From Acidobacteriota bacterium (GTDB lineage: Bacteria; Acidobacteriota; Thermoanaerobaculia; UBA5066), in assembly GCA_008363385.1 (NCBI GenBank), contig RHKY01000001.1, positions 1 through 64,000 of the forward strand: a DNA stretch of 64,000 bases, read 5' to 3'. A model generated the notes under the pieces. The model saw only the letters and a list, made by a program, of their open reading frames with translations, made no database searches and was not told the DNA's origin. A program made the position numbers and the translations under genes. Positions 15,685-24,122 of the stretch are shown one piece after another; position 1 is the first letter of the stretch; each line of letters begins with the position of its first letter.

Positions 15685-17895
15685 TCAACCCTCCGCCCGG
15701 AGCGTCTTGAGGCCGAACGCCCGCCACCGCTCGACGTCGGTCGCGTAGCGCCGGGAGAAGCGCCGGTCCGACGGGCCGCCCGCCAGAGCCGTGAGGGCCT
15801 CGTCGGCGCCCAGGTCCGTCACGTACCGCCACGACGGCGCGAACGTCGACGGCCTCCCGGCGAGGGTCAGCGCCTGCCCCTGGACGACCGTCGCGCGTCC
15901 TCCCGCGAAGGGGAACGGTCCGCGGTCGAAGCCGAGCCAGAGGGGGAGGCGGCCGCCGAAGAGGAGGTGGCGCATCACGAGGGGCCGCGTCTCTCCCCAG
16001 GGCAGCAGGTCCGCCGGGTCGACGTCGAGAGCGAGCGGGACCAGCCGGGACAGGAGACCGGTCCGCCCGCCCGCGCCGAACCACTCCTCCCCCTCCTCCG
16101 ACACGAGGACGTCGTCGAAGCGCCGGTAGAAGAAGGCGAGGAGGAGCGTCTCGCGGGAGAGGCGGCGGAAGGCCTCGACGCCGAGGAGGCGCTCGCCGAA
16201 GACCGACTCGAGGAGGGCGAGGTAGACCCGCTCGAAGAGCGTGGCCCCGATCGAGTCGGCCGAGAAACGGAGGTCCCAGGCCGAGAGGAGCCGGCCCGCG
16301 GGCGAGTCGGGGACGTGGGGAAGTAGGAGCGGCATCAGACGCCGGGCTTGCGGCGAGAGGAGGTCGCGCTGGATCGCCGCAAGGTCCTCCGGGACGAGCG
16401 GCCGGCCGGAGGCGAGCGCCGCGCGGAGAAGCTCGGCGATCCGCCCGGCCCTCTCCGGCCCCATCGAGAGCGTCACGGCGACGGAGCCCGCGGGGTTCCG
16501 GTCGTCGTTGGCCGAGACGAGGAACCCCTCCTCCGGGTCCTCCCCGTGGTCGAGAGCCTCGGGGGCGGCGAACCCCCGCCACCGGGAGCCCGGCTCCCAG
16601 GCCGGGAGCGGCAGGAGGCCGGCCGGGCGGACGGGGAGGAGCCCCGACTGCTGGTAGCCGATCCGCCCGTGCCGGTCGGCGAGCAGCCAGTTGCACGAGA
16701 CGCTCACGCGCGAGGCGGCCGCCCGCGCGGCGTCGAGGTCCGGGGCCGACCAGAGCGCGACGAGCGCCTCGAGCGACTGCTGCGCCCCGTGGGAGAGGGG
16801 CGCCACGGCCGAGGCGAGGTAGAGCCCGTCCTCGGGCGTGTCGTTCCCAGGCGCGGTCTCGAGCGTCGCGCCGTCGCTCTCGTGGACCGTGAGCACCACC
16901 GGCGCCGCCTTCTTCCTCAGGACCGTCTCGGTCCGCCTCGCGAGCGGGACCCAGCCCGATTCGCGGCGGACGCGGCCGTCCTTCACCTCCTCGAGGAAGA
17001 GGTCGGCCGAGTCCATGAACCCGTACGTGAACGTCGCCGAGACGTTCCGCGAGCGCCCCATGACGAGACCCGGGAGCCCCGGCACGGTCACGCCGATCCG
17101 GAAGTCGCCGGGGAGGCTGGCGACGACCTCGTACCAGATGGCCGGGAGGCGGTTCACCTCGAGGTGCGGGTCGCTCGCCGCGAGCGGGAGCCCCGAGGCG
17201 GTGTGACGCCCGGCGACGACCCAGTTGTTGCTCGCGACGAGCGCGGGGAGTCCGGCCGGGAACGGGAATCCGCCCGCCACGGTGGGGCGCTCGACCCGGA
17301 CGCCGCGCAGGAGGCCGAGGCCGTCCGGCGTGGCGCCGTCGAGCCAGGGCGAGAACAGGCGCGCCAGCTTCCCGGGGTCGACGCCGGACGCGAGCGCCTC
17401 GACGACGAACCGCTGCGCGTCGAGCCGGGCCTGCAGGAGGCCGACGAAGGAGATCAGGGAGAGCGTCATCACCGAGTCGGCGACGCGCCACGGGGCGGGC
17501 CGGTGCCCGAGGAGGCGCAGCTCCCACGGGAACCCCCGCGCGAGCCGGGCGTTCACCCCCTCGGCGTAGGCCGAGGCGATCGAGAGGGCGGCGCCGGTCA
17601 GGCGGGAGGCCTGCTCGCCGGCCTTCGCGGCGAAGCCGAGCCGCCGGACGAAGAGGTCGACGTCGAGCGCCTCCGCCGAGGGCTCCAGGCACTCCGAGAG
17701 GCGGCCCTCCCCCGCGAGGCGGACCATCTCCATCTGGAGCATCCGGTCGTGGGCGTGGAGGAAGCCGAGCCCCCGCGCGAGCCCCTCCTCGTCGCGGGCC
17801 CCGACCCGCCCCACGCCCCCCTCGGTCAGGGAGAGCTCGACGGTCGAGGGGCCCACGGCGACGGGGCGGGGGCGGAGGCCGAGGCGGGGACGCAT
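15685..17895 (-). CDS. penicillin acylase (S45) family amidohydrolase
   Basis: Ntn-hydrolase of 736 residues that should mature by autocatalytic cleavage. The conserved A-S-N-N-W block at about 221-225 gives S222 as the nucleophile at the start of the beta chain; the alpha region carries LARGLGFLHAHDRMLQME, and the beta chain has SGLPLAASDPHLEVNRLPAIWYE and a late VSCNWLLADRHGRIGYQQSG. Family members cleave amides of penicillins or N-acyl-homoserine lactones; the substrate here is unknown. Unusually, the ATG at 17895 leads straight into the enzyme with no signal peptide, although S45 enzymes are normally periplasmic. The gene is divergent from tetR, so the TetR operator region may also control it. 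Confidence 0.93.
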   Translation of the reverse strand: MRPRLGLRPRPVAVGPSTVELSLTEGGVGRVGARDEEGLARGLGFLHAHDRMLQMEMVRLAGEGRLSECLEPSAEALDVDLFVRRLGFAAKAGEQASRLTGAALSIASAYAEGVNARLARGFPWELRLLGHRPAPWRVADSVMTLSLISFVGLLQARLDAQRFVVEALASGVDPGKLARLFSPWLDGATPDGLGLLRGVRVERPTVAGGFPFPAGLPALVASNNWVVAGRHTASGLPLAASDPHLEVNRLPAIWYEVVASLPGDFRIGVTVPGLPGLVMGRSRNVSATFTYGFMDSADLFLEEVKDGRVRRESGWVPLARRTETVLRKKAAPVVLTVHESDGATLETAPGNDTPEDGLYLASAVAPLSHGAQQSLEALVALWSAPDLDAARAAASRVSVSCNWLLADRHGRIGYQQSGLLPVRPAGLLPLPAWEPGSRWRGFAAPEALDHGEDPEEGFLVSANDDRNPAGSVAVTLSMGPERAGRIAELLRAALASGRPLVPEDLAAIQRDLLSPQARRLMPLLLPHVPDSPAGRLLSAWDLRFSADSIGATLFERVYLALLESVFGERLLGVEAFRRLSRETLLLAFFYRRFDDVLVSEEGEEWFGAGGRTGLLSRLVPLALDVDPADLLPWGETRPLVMRHLLFGGRLPLWLGFDRGPFPFAGGRATVVQGQALTLAGRPSTFAPSWRYVTDLGADEALTALAGGPSDRRFSRRYATDVERWRAFGLKTLRAEG

Positions 17896-17945
17896 GAGAG
17901 CAGGTTAGCCCCTCCGTTCCCCGGAGCGCGGGCCGCGGAGCGGCG

Positions 17946-17975
17946 TTGACTTCTTATCTACTCACGAGTAGATAA
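17946..17975 (+). promoter_or_regulatory. TetR promoter with embedded perfect operator
   Basis: TTGACT (17946-17951) and TAGATA (17969-17974) are separated by 17 bases. A perfect inverted repeat TTATCTACTC (17954-17963), AC, GAGTAGATAA (17966-17975) fills the spacer and covers the -10 box, the classic layout for repression by a TetR protein. The GTG start is only eight bases after the -10 box, so the message is probably leaderless. Confidence 0.8.
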
Positions 17976-17982
17976 TCCGCCC

Positions 17983-18582
17983 GTGGCGCGGCCGGTGAAG
18001 GCGGAGTCGGAGCGGACGCGGGGCGACCTCCTCGTCGCGGCGGCGCGCGCCTTCGGGGAGAAGGGGTTCGAGGGGGCGCGCCTGGCCGAGATCGCGGCGG
18101 GGGCCGGAATCCGGCGCCCGTCCCTCCTCTACCACTTCCCGACGAAGGAGGCGCTCTACGAGGCGGTCGTCAGCGACGGCTTCGGGGAGCTCGGGGCGCG
18201 CCTGGCGGCGGCGCTCGCGCGGCCGCGGAGCGCCCCGGCGGCGGCCGCCGCGGCCGTGCGCGAGCTGAAGGCGTTCCTCCTCGCGCGGCCCGAGATGGCC
18301 CGGCTCCTCGTCCGCGAGCTCCTGGCCGGGGACGGCCCGGGGAGCCGGATCCTCCTCGAGGAGGTGGTGCCGCTCCTGGACGCCGTCGCGGCGGGGCTGG
18401 CCCGCGGAGGGCGGAGACGGGAGGGGCCGAGGCCCCGGGAGGCCGTCCTGGCGGTGGCCTCGTCGGTCCTCCTACGGCGGGCGAGCGGGGAGCTCGGGGA
18501 AAGGCTCTGGGGGCGCGGGGACGGCTCGGGACGGCTCGCCTCGGCCCTGTTCGGGGGCCGGGACGCGGAGGTGACGGGATGA
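17983..18582 (+). CDS. TetR-family transcriptional regulator
   Basis: Repressor-type regulator of 199 residues. The N-terminal helix-turn-helix covers about 12-58 (TRGDLLVAAARAFGEKGFEGARLAEIAAGAG, LYHFPTKEALYEAVV), followed by an all-helical ligand-binding domain with no recognised ligand. The GTG start lies just behind a promoter whose spacer is a perfect 22-bp palindrome, so autoregulation is very likely. The stop overlaps the start of the next gene (ATGA), coupling it to the diiron protein, which is its most likely regulatory target. The penicillin acylase gene diverges from the same intergenic region. Confidence 0.93.
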   Translation: MARPVKAESERTRGDLLVAAARAFGEKGFEGARLAEIAAGAGIRRPSLLYHFPTKEALYEAVVSDGFGELGARLAAALARPRSAPAAAAAAVRELKAFLLARPEMARLLVRELLAGDGPGSRILLEEVVPLLDAVAAGLARGGRRREGPRPREAVLAVASSVLLRRASGELGERLWGRGDGSGRLASALFGGRDAEVTG

Positions 18583-19727
18583 ACGGAGCGCTCGGGGTCC
18601 TGGAGCGGATCGTGCGGAACGCCGACGTGGTGTCGGACCTGGCCTCGGTGCGGAGCTTCGCGGCGGCGCGGACGCTCCTCGCCCCGGCGGTGCGCGGCTT
18701 CCTCCTGCAGAAGGGGAAGCAGGGGACCAGCGTCGAGGTCCCGGTCGACTCGACGGCCGTCTTCAACTGGAGCTACGGCCACGACCGCGCCGAGCTGGAG
18801 AAGCTCTACCGCGCGGGCGTGACGGCCCAGTGGGACGCCGCGACCGCGCTCGACTGGTCGACGCCGGTCGACCCGCACGACCCCGGGCGCGAGCTCTTCC
18901 TCGACTCGGCCCTCCCGCTGCGCGAGCTGGCCCTCTACCGGGGCCTCCCGAGGAAGGAGCAGGAGACCCAGCGGGCCGCCCTCCTGGCCTGGATGCTGAG
19001 CCAGTTCCTCCACGGCGAGCAGGGGGCCCTCTTCGCCGCCTGCCAGGTGACGCAGAGCGTCTCGTGGTTCGACGGGAAGCTCTACGGCTCCACGCAGGTG
19101 ATCGACGAGGGGCGGCACTGCGAGGTCTTCCACCGCTACCTCGACGAGAAGCTCGGGAAGAGCTACGAGGTGAACGACAACCTCTTCGTCATCCTGGACG
19201 CCCTGATGAGCGACGGGCGGTGGGACGTGAAGTTCCTCGGGATGCAGGTCCTCGTCGAGGGGCTCGCCCTCGGCGCCTTCGGGGCGCTGCGGCAGTCGAC
19301 GAAGGAGCCGCTCCTCTCCGACCTCCTGACGAAGGTGATGCTCGACGAGGGGCGGCACGTCCACTTCGGCGTCGTGGCGCTCCGGGAGTACTACACGGGG
19401 GACCTCCCCGAGGCCGACCGGCGCGAGCGCGAGGACTGGACCTACGAGATCGCCGTCCTCCTCCGGAACCGGTTCCTGGCCCACGAGTTCTACGAGGAGT
19501 ACTACGCCCACGCGATGACGCGCCGCCAGTGGGACGCCTTCATCCTCGGCTCGAGCTACATGGAGACCTTCCGCAGCCGGATGTTCAAGCGCCTCGTCCC
19601 GAACCTGAAGAAGATCGGCCTCCTCACCGACCGCGTGAGGCCCCACTACGAGAGGCTCGGCCTCCTCCGGTGGGAGGGGGAGAAGGCCGCGCCCGACCTG
19701 ACCGAGAAGGACCTCCTCGCGGACTGA
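18579..19727 (+). CDS. R2-like/ferritin-like diiron protein
   Basis: Cytoplasmic protein of 382 residues with a complete carboxylate-bridged diiron ligand set: E147 (HGEQGALFAACQ), E177 and H180 (DEGRHCEVF), E227 (LVEGLALGAF), E257 and H260 (DEGRHVHFG). This is the pattern of ribonucleotide reductase R2, ligand-binding oxidases and AurF-type N-oxygenases. No conserved radical tyrosine or partner R1 is apparent, so an oxygenase or desaturase on a small or lipid substrate is more likely than nucleotide reduction; the substrate cannot be named. Start and stop overlap with the TetR gene suggests regulation by that repressor, perhaps in response to the substrate. Confidence 0.88.
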   Translation: MNGALGVLERIVRNADVVSDLASVRSFAAARTLLAPAVRGFLLQKGKQGTSVEVPVDSTAVFNWSYGHDRAELEKLYRAGVTAQWDAATALDWSTPVDPHDPGRELFLDSALPLRELALYRGLPRKEQETQRAALLAWMLSQFLHGEQGALFAACQVTQSVSWFDGKLYGSTQVIDEGRHCEVFHRYLDEKLGKSYEVNDNLFVILDALMSDGRWDVKFLGMQVLVEGLALGAFGALRQSTKEPLLSDLLTKVMLDEGRHVHFGVVALREYYTGDLPEADRREREDWTYEIAVLLRNRFLAHEFYEEYYAHAMTRRQWDAFILGSSYMETFRSRMFKRLVPNLKKIGLLTDRVRPHYERLGLLRWEGEKAAPDLTEKDLLAD

Positions 19728-19776
19728 GCGGCCCCGGCTTCTCCCGTGGGGCTCCCGGCGCGAGAATCGGGGCGCC

Positions 19777-21900
19777 ATGAGCCGCATCCGCTCCGCCCGC
19801 GCCGCGACGCTCGCCGTCCTCGTCGCGGCGACCTCGGCCCTGACGTCGCTCGCGGCCGCGGCGGCGGATCGCCCGGCCCCCTCCGCCGCCACGGTCGAGA
19901 GGACCGTCCCTTCGCCCCCCCCGGCCGTCTTCCGCTCGGCCGGGCTCCTGCCCGGGCCGCTCCCCGTCGACCTCCGCCTGCCGTCCGCGCGGGAGACCGC
20001 GGCCGCCTCGCTGGCCGAGATCGAGTCCTGGAACGCAGCTGGCCGCCTCCCGGTCCGGGAGGGGTTCGTGAGGGAGCTGACGCGCCCCGTCGAGCTCCTC
20101 GGCGCCTCCCGCTCGACGGGGAGCCGGCCGGCCGGCCGCCTCCTCGCGGCGCCGGACGGGGCGACGCTCCTCCTGTGGGGGGTCGAGGCTCGGGAGGCTC
20201 GGGCCACGCGCCTGAAGCTCTCGGGGCTCGCGCTGCCGCCCGGGGCGCGCCTGCGCGTCTCCGGAGAGGAGCCCGGGTCGGCCGTGGAGGTCGACCCGGC
20301 GGCCGCCGGGCCCGCGGGGGACCTCTACACGCCGACGGTCGAGGGGCCGCGGGCCTGGCTCGAGGTCGAGCTGCCGGGGGGCGTCGAGGCGCCGGCGCGG
20401 CTCCTGTCGGTCACGGGCGTCGTCGAGCTGGTCGACGTCGGCGGGAAGGCGGCGGCCGCCGGCCGGGCGCCCCGCGCCGTCCCGTCGCCCTCCGGGACCG
20501 AGTGCTTCGTGAAGGGCGAGTGCGTCGGGCCCGACGCCTTTCCCGGGGTCGACGCGGTCCGAAAGGCCGTCGCCCGCATGCGCTTCGTCGAGGGGTCGTC
20601 GGCCTACCTCTGCACGGGCGGGCTGATCTCGGACGCTGCCGGGACCGGCACCCCCCTCTTCCTCACCGCCAACCACTGCCTCTCGACCCAGGCCGTCGCC
20701 TCGACCCTGGAGGCGACGTTCGACTACCGCTACTCCGCCTGCGGGTCGAACAGCGCGCCGCCCCTCGGCTCGCTCCCCAGGACCAACGGCGCCACGCTCC
20801 TGGCGACCGCCTCCTCCAGCGACTTCAGCCTCCTGCGCCTGGCGCAGGTCCCCCCGGGGACGCGGGCCTTCCTGGGATGGGAGTCGAGCGGCGACGCCGT
20901 CCCCGCCACGACCGTCCTCTTCCGGCTCTCTCACCCCTCCGGCTGGCCGCAGACGTACGCCAAGACCAAGATCGCCTCCATGTCGAGCCTCTGCTCGGGG
21001 TGGTCGAAGCTCCGCTTCCTCTACCAGGACCGGCTGGAGGGAGGGACGGCCGGCGGCAGCTCCGGCTCGCCCGTCGTCACCGCGGCCGGGAAGGTGGTCG
21101 GCCAGCTCTCCGGCTCGTGCGGCCTGAACACCTCCAACCCGTGCGATCCCTCGGACAACACCGTGGACGGGGCCTTCTACCGGACCTACCCGCTGATCGA
21201 GCCGTGGCTCGTCCCCTCCGGCGGGTGCGTCGCCCCGTCGGTCCCCTCGCTCTCGACCGACAAGTCGAACGTCTCCGTCGGGGACAAGTACGTCCTCTCG
21301 TGGACGGCCGACCCGACGGGGACGACGGAGTCGTGGCGCCTCGGCGTCGCCACGTCGGCCGACGGACCGTTCTCCACGGTCGCCACGTACCCGGCCGCCA
21401 CGAGGACGGCCTCCTTCACGGCCGCAGCCGCCGACGCGGGGAAGACGCTCCACTACCGCGTGCAGGCCCTCCCGTTCGGGGGGACGGCGTGCGAGGGCTC
21501 GGCCACGACGAGCGCCACCGTCTCGGTCACCGTCGCGCCGGCCACCACCAACCCGTGCTCGCCCGACGTGACGACGCTCTGCCTGGCGCAGAAGCGGTTC
21601 AAGGTGCAGGCGACGTACCGCGACTACGCGGGCGTCTCGGCGAGCGCGCGGGCCGTCGCGCTGACGGACGACTCCGGCTACTTCTGGTTCTTCACCTCGA
21701 CGAACGTGGAACTCGTCGGCAAGGTCGTCTCGTTCTGCAACGGGTCGGCCGGGAACTGGGGCTTCTACGCGAGCGGCCTGACGGACGTGGCGGTCACGTT
21801 CACGGTGACCGACACCAAGTACGGCCTCGTGAAGACGTACCAGAACGCTCTCGGGAACCGCTTCTGCACGATCGCCGACGGGCCCTTCCTCTGCCCGTGA
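19777..21900 (+). CDS. secreted trypsin-like serine endopeptidase with C-terminal beta domains
   Basis: Exported S1-family protease of 707 residues. After a signal peptide (AATLAVLVAATSALTSLAAAAA) and a propeptide-like region to about 240, the protease domain spans about 245-480, with catalytic H300 (FLTANHC), D349 (SSDFSLLRL) and S429 (GGSSGSPVV). Cysteine spacing resembles lysyl-endopeptidase-like enzymes. Residues about 488-590 resemble a fibronectin-type module (LSWTADPTG, ATSADGPFSTV). The last 110 residues form a domain with FWFFTSTNVELVGKVVS, GLTDVAVTFTVTDT and a terminal Cys pair, which I recognise as recurring at the ends of secreted acidobacterial proteins. The gene stands alone after the diiron gene and is convergent with the polyferredoxin gene. 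Confidence 0.93.
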   Translation: MSRIRSARAATLAVLVAATSALTSLAAAAADRPAPSAATVERTVPSPPPAVFRSAGLLPGPLPVDLRLPSARETAAASLAEIESWNAAGRLPVREGFVRELTRPVELLGASRSTGSRPAGRLLAAPDGATLLLWGVEAREARATRLKLSGLALPPGARLRVSGEEPGSAVEVDPAAAGPAGDLYTPTVEGPRAWLEVELPGGVEAPARLLSVTGVVELVDVGGKAAAAGRAPRAVPSPSGTECFVKGECVGPDAFPGVDAVRKAVARMRFVEGSSAYLCTGGLISDAAGTGTPLFLTANHCLSTQAVASTLEATFDYRYSACGSNSAPPLGSLPRTNGATLLATASSSDFSLLRLAQVPPGTRAFLGWESSGDAVPATTVLFRLSHPSGWPQTYAKTKIASMSSLCSGWSKLRFLYQDRLEGGTAGGSSGSPVVTAAGKVVGQLSGSCGLNTSNPCDPSDNTVDGAFYRTYPLIEPWLVPSGGCVAPSVPSLSTDKSNVSVGDKYVLSWTADPTGTTESWRLGVATSADGPFSTVATYPAATRTASFTAAAADAGKTLHYRVQALPFGGTACEGSATTSATVSVTVAPATTNPCSPDVTTLCLAQKRFKVQATYRDYAGVSASARAVALTDDSGYFWFFTSTNVELVGKVVSFCNGSAGNWGFYASGLTDVAVTFTVTDTKYGLVKTYQNALGNRFCTIADGPFLCP

Positions 21901-21912
21901 GGGGGGACGGGC

Positions 21913-23391
21913 TCAGGCGCCGAGGAGCATCCGGTTGAGCGGGTCGCGTGTCTCGCCGACCGACGAGACGCGGATCGCGGCCTCCTCGCCGACCGGGCAC
22001 TTCGCCTCGCACAGGCCGCACCCCACGCACCGCGCGGGCTCCACCAGCGGCCGCTTCACGGCGACGGGCGCGCCGCGCCGGTCCTTCTCGACGACGGGCT
22101 CCAGCCAGATCGCCTTCGGGTCGGTCGGGCACATCTCCTCGCAGACGATGCACGGCGTCGCCATCGCCCACGGCAGGCAGCGCCCCCGGTCCACGAACGC
22201 CGTCCCGATCGAGACGGGCGGCTTCCCGTCGTACCCGGTCTTCCGCGCGGTGACGAGCCGCGTGATCGCCCCGGTGGGGCAGACCTCGCCGCAGCGCGTG
22301 CACGCGAACTCGCACCCGCCGCGCCGCGGGACGACGACCGGGGTCCAGAACCCCTCGACCCCGGCCTGCGCGATCGCGGGCTGGATCGTCCCGGTGGGGC
22401 AGGCCTGCTGGCAGAGCGAGCACTTCACGCACCGCGACAGGAACTCCCCCTCGGCGAGCGCCCCCGGCGGCCGGATCAGCTCCGGGCGCGCCTCGCCTCG
22501 CCCGCCCCCGGCGGACCTCACGAGCGGCGCCGCGACGAGGCCCGTCAGGACGCTCCCGACGAGGTGGCGGCGGGAGAGGTCGGGCTTCCTCGGGGCGGGG
22601 GGGAGCGCCGGCAGGAGCGAGTAGTCGAGTGCGTCCTCGGGGCACCCCTTCAGGCAGTTCAGGCAGACGTGGCACTCGGCGACCCGGTGCTCGTCGAGCG
22701 GCTCGTCGGCCCCCTGGCAGGCGAAGACGCAGACCTGGCAGGAGGAGCAGGCGCTCGGCTTCTTGGCGATCCGGAAGAGCGAGAAGCGGGCGAAGACGCC
22801 GAGGAGCGCCCCGAGCGGGCAGAGGGCGCGGCAGAAGAGGCGGGGGATCCACCGGCTCGCGAGGAGGATCGCCAGGAGGAGCGCCGCCGCGAGCCACCCC
22901 CCGGGGACGGGGCGCCCGCCCGGGAGGATGGGCCAGAGCCCCGAGGCGAGGCCCCGGGCCAGGAGCGAGAGCGGGTCGAGGAGCCCCGTCTGGAGCGACC
23001 CGAAGACGGCGAAGACGAGGAGGAAGCCGAGGAGCCAGCTCTTCGCCGCGAACCACGGCCGCCACCGGTTCGCCTCGCGGCTCTCGCGCTTCGTCTTGGC
23101 CGAGAGGAGCCACGAGGAGAGCTGCTGGAGCGTTCCGAGCGGGCAGACCCACCCGCAGAAGACGCGCCCGAAGAGGAGCGTCAGCCCCAGGAGCGCGGCC
23201 GACCAGGCGAGGGCCCCCGGCAGCGTGGCCAGGCCGAAGACCGTGCCTGCGCCCGAGAGCGGGTCGGCGTGGTGGAAGACCGTGTACGGGAAGTCGCGCG
23301 TGTCCCCCGAGAAGAGGCGCGCCAGCAGCCAGACGAAGAGGACGAGGAACGTCCCCTGCCAGACGACCCGGACGCGCTGGAGGGTCCCCAC
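21913..23391 (-). CDS. NapH/NapG-like polyferredoxin fusion, membrane protein with internal Tat-like signal
   Basis: Iron-sulfur membrane protein of 492 residues. The N-terminal half (1-255) resembles NapH/MauN/NosR-type proteins, with several transmembrane helices, the cytoplasmic motifs CGWVCPLG (79-86) and CRALCPLG (187-194), and two 4Fe-4S motifs near 215-225 and 240-250. At 272-291 a twin-arginine-like signal follows (S-R-R-H-L-V-G before a hydrophobic helix). The C-terminal half (320-492) is NapG/MauM-like, with further ferredoxin clusters (CVKCSLCQQACPTG, CTRCGEVCPTG, CIVCEEMCPTD, CVGCGLCEAKCPVG). This layout predicts Sec insertion of the first helices and Tat export of the second ferredoxin domain. 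It would move electrons from membrane quinol to a periplasmic acceptor; no partner reductase is adjacent. Confidence 0.92.
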   Translation of the reverse strand: MGTLQRVRVVWQGTFLVLFVWLLARLFSGDTRDFPYTVFHHADPLSGAGTVFGLATLPGALAWSAALLGLTLLFGRVFCGWVCPLGTLQQLSSWLLSAKTKRESREANRWRPWFAAKSWLLGFLLVFAVFGSLQTGLLDPLSLLARGLASGLWPILPGGRPVPGGWLAAALLLAILLASRWIPRLFCRALCPLGALLGVFARFSLFRIAKKPSACSSCQVCVFACQGADEPLDEHRVAECHVCLNCLKGCPEDALDYSLLPALPPAPRKPDLSRRHLVGSVLTGLVAAPLVRSAGGGRGEARPELIRPPGALAEGEFLSRCVKCSLCQQACPTGTIQPAIAQAGVEGFWTPVVVPRRGGCEFACTRCGEVCPTGAITRLVTARKTGYDGKPPVSIGTAFVDRGRCLPWAMATPCIVCEEMCPTDPKAIWLEPVVEKDRRGAPVAVKRPLVEPARCVGCGLCEAKCPVGEEAAIRVSSVGETRDPLNRMLLGA

Positions 23392-23453
23392 TTCGACTCC
23401 GGACCTCCCGGAGGGCCCCGGAGGGCCCGACGCGGAATCATCGCACCACGGCG

Positions 23454-23867
23454 TCAGCGGGGGAGGACGTCGAAACGCCGTCGGCCCACCCGGTAGACGC
23501 CGAAGTCGCGCCGGTCGGTCGTCAGGACGACGTTCGTCCCGACCTCCTCGGCCAGGGCCACCAGGGTGGCGTCGGCGTAGTCCATCGGCAGGTCCGCGTA
23601 TCGCTCGAGGAGCGCGCGGCAGCGCTTCAGCGACGCGGGGCCCGCCGGGACGAGGACAGCCCCTCCCGAGAGGAAGAAGTCCAGGCAGGCCGCCCGGCCG
23701 CCCCGGAGCCGGCCGAGGAGGTGCGTCGCCTCCGTCAGGACGGCCTCGGTGGAGAGGATCGTCCCCTCGAAGCCCTCGAAGAAGCGGACGAACTCCCCGT
23801 GGCGGCTCTGGCTCCGGTCCAGGAGCGAGACGAGGGCCCCGGTGTCGAGGAGGAGCTCAGCGCCCAC
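23454..23867 (-). CDS. PIN-domain toxin (VapC-like ribonuclease)
   Basis: Putative toxin of 137 residues and probable Mg-dependent endoribonuclease. Acidic residues expected of PIN domains are visible: D in LLLDTGALVSLLD near the N-terminus, E in TEAVLTEATHLL, D in MDYADATLVALAEE, and D in VLTTDRRDF near the end. The GTG at 23867 is chosen because it starts exactly at the PIN domain and overlaps the antitoxin stop (23857), the usual coupled arrangement; longer upstream reading belongs to the antitoxin in another frame. The pair is presumably controlled by the antitoxin through the palindromes at 24123-24156. Confidence 0.9.
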   Translation of the reverse strand: MGAELLLDTGALVSLLDRSQSRHGEFVRFFEGFEGTILSTEAVLTEATHLLGRLRGGRAACLDFFLSGGAVLVPAGPASLKRCRALLERYADLPMDYADATLVALAEEVGTNVVLTTDRRDFGVYRVGRRRFDVLPR

Positions 23868-24108
23868 GGCGGAGCGAGGCGAGGATGTGCTCGCGGTGAC
23901 GGTCGGCGAGGTCGGGGACGCCCGACTCCAGCGAGCCGAGGAGGTGCCGCACCCGCTCTGCCGGCCTCCCCGCGGGCTCTGGCCCGGCCAGGAACTCGCG
24001 GAGCGCCATTCGGACCACATCCGAGCTCTTCCGCTGCATCCGGCGCGACGCCGCCCGGAGCGCGCGGCTGAGGTCCTGGGGAAGGCGGACGGTCAGCTGG
24101 TCGTGCAC
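23857..24108 (-). CDS. ribbon-helix-helix antitoxin (VapB-like)
   Basis: Antitoxin and autorepressor of 83 residues. Residues 4-40 (LTVRLPQDLSRALRAASRRM, KSSDVVRMALREFL) are a typical ribbon-helix-helix DNA-binding region; the rest (VRHLLGSLESGVPDLADRHREHI) should wrap the toxin. The GTG at 24108 has GGAGG six bases upstream. It overlaps the PIN-domain gene, giving the standard antitoxin-first order. Two palindromes directly upstream are likely operator sites. Confidence 0.9.
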   Translation of the reverse strand: MHDQLTVRLPQDLSRALRAASRRMQRKSSDVVRMALREFLAGPEPAGRPAERVRHLLGSLESGVPDLADRHREHILASLRRGR

Positions 24109-24122
24109 GAGGGACCTCCGCC

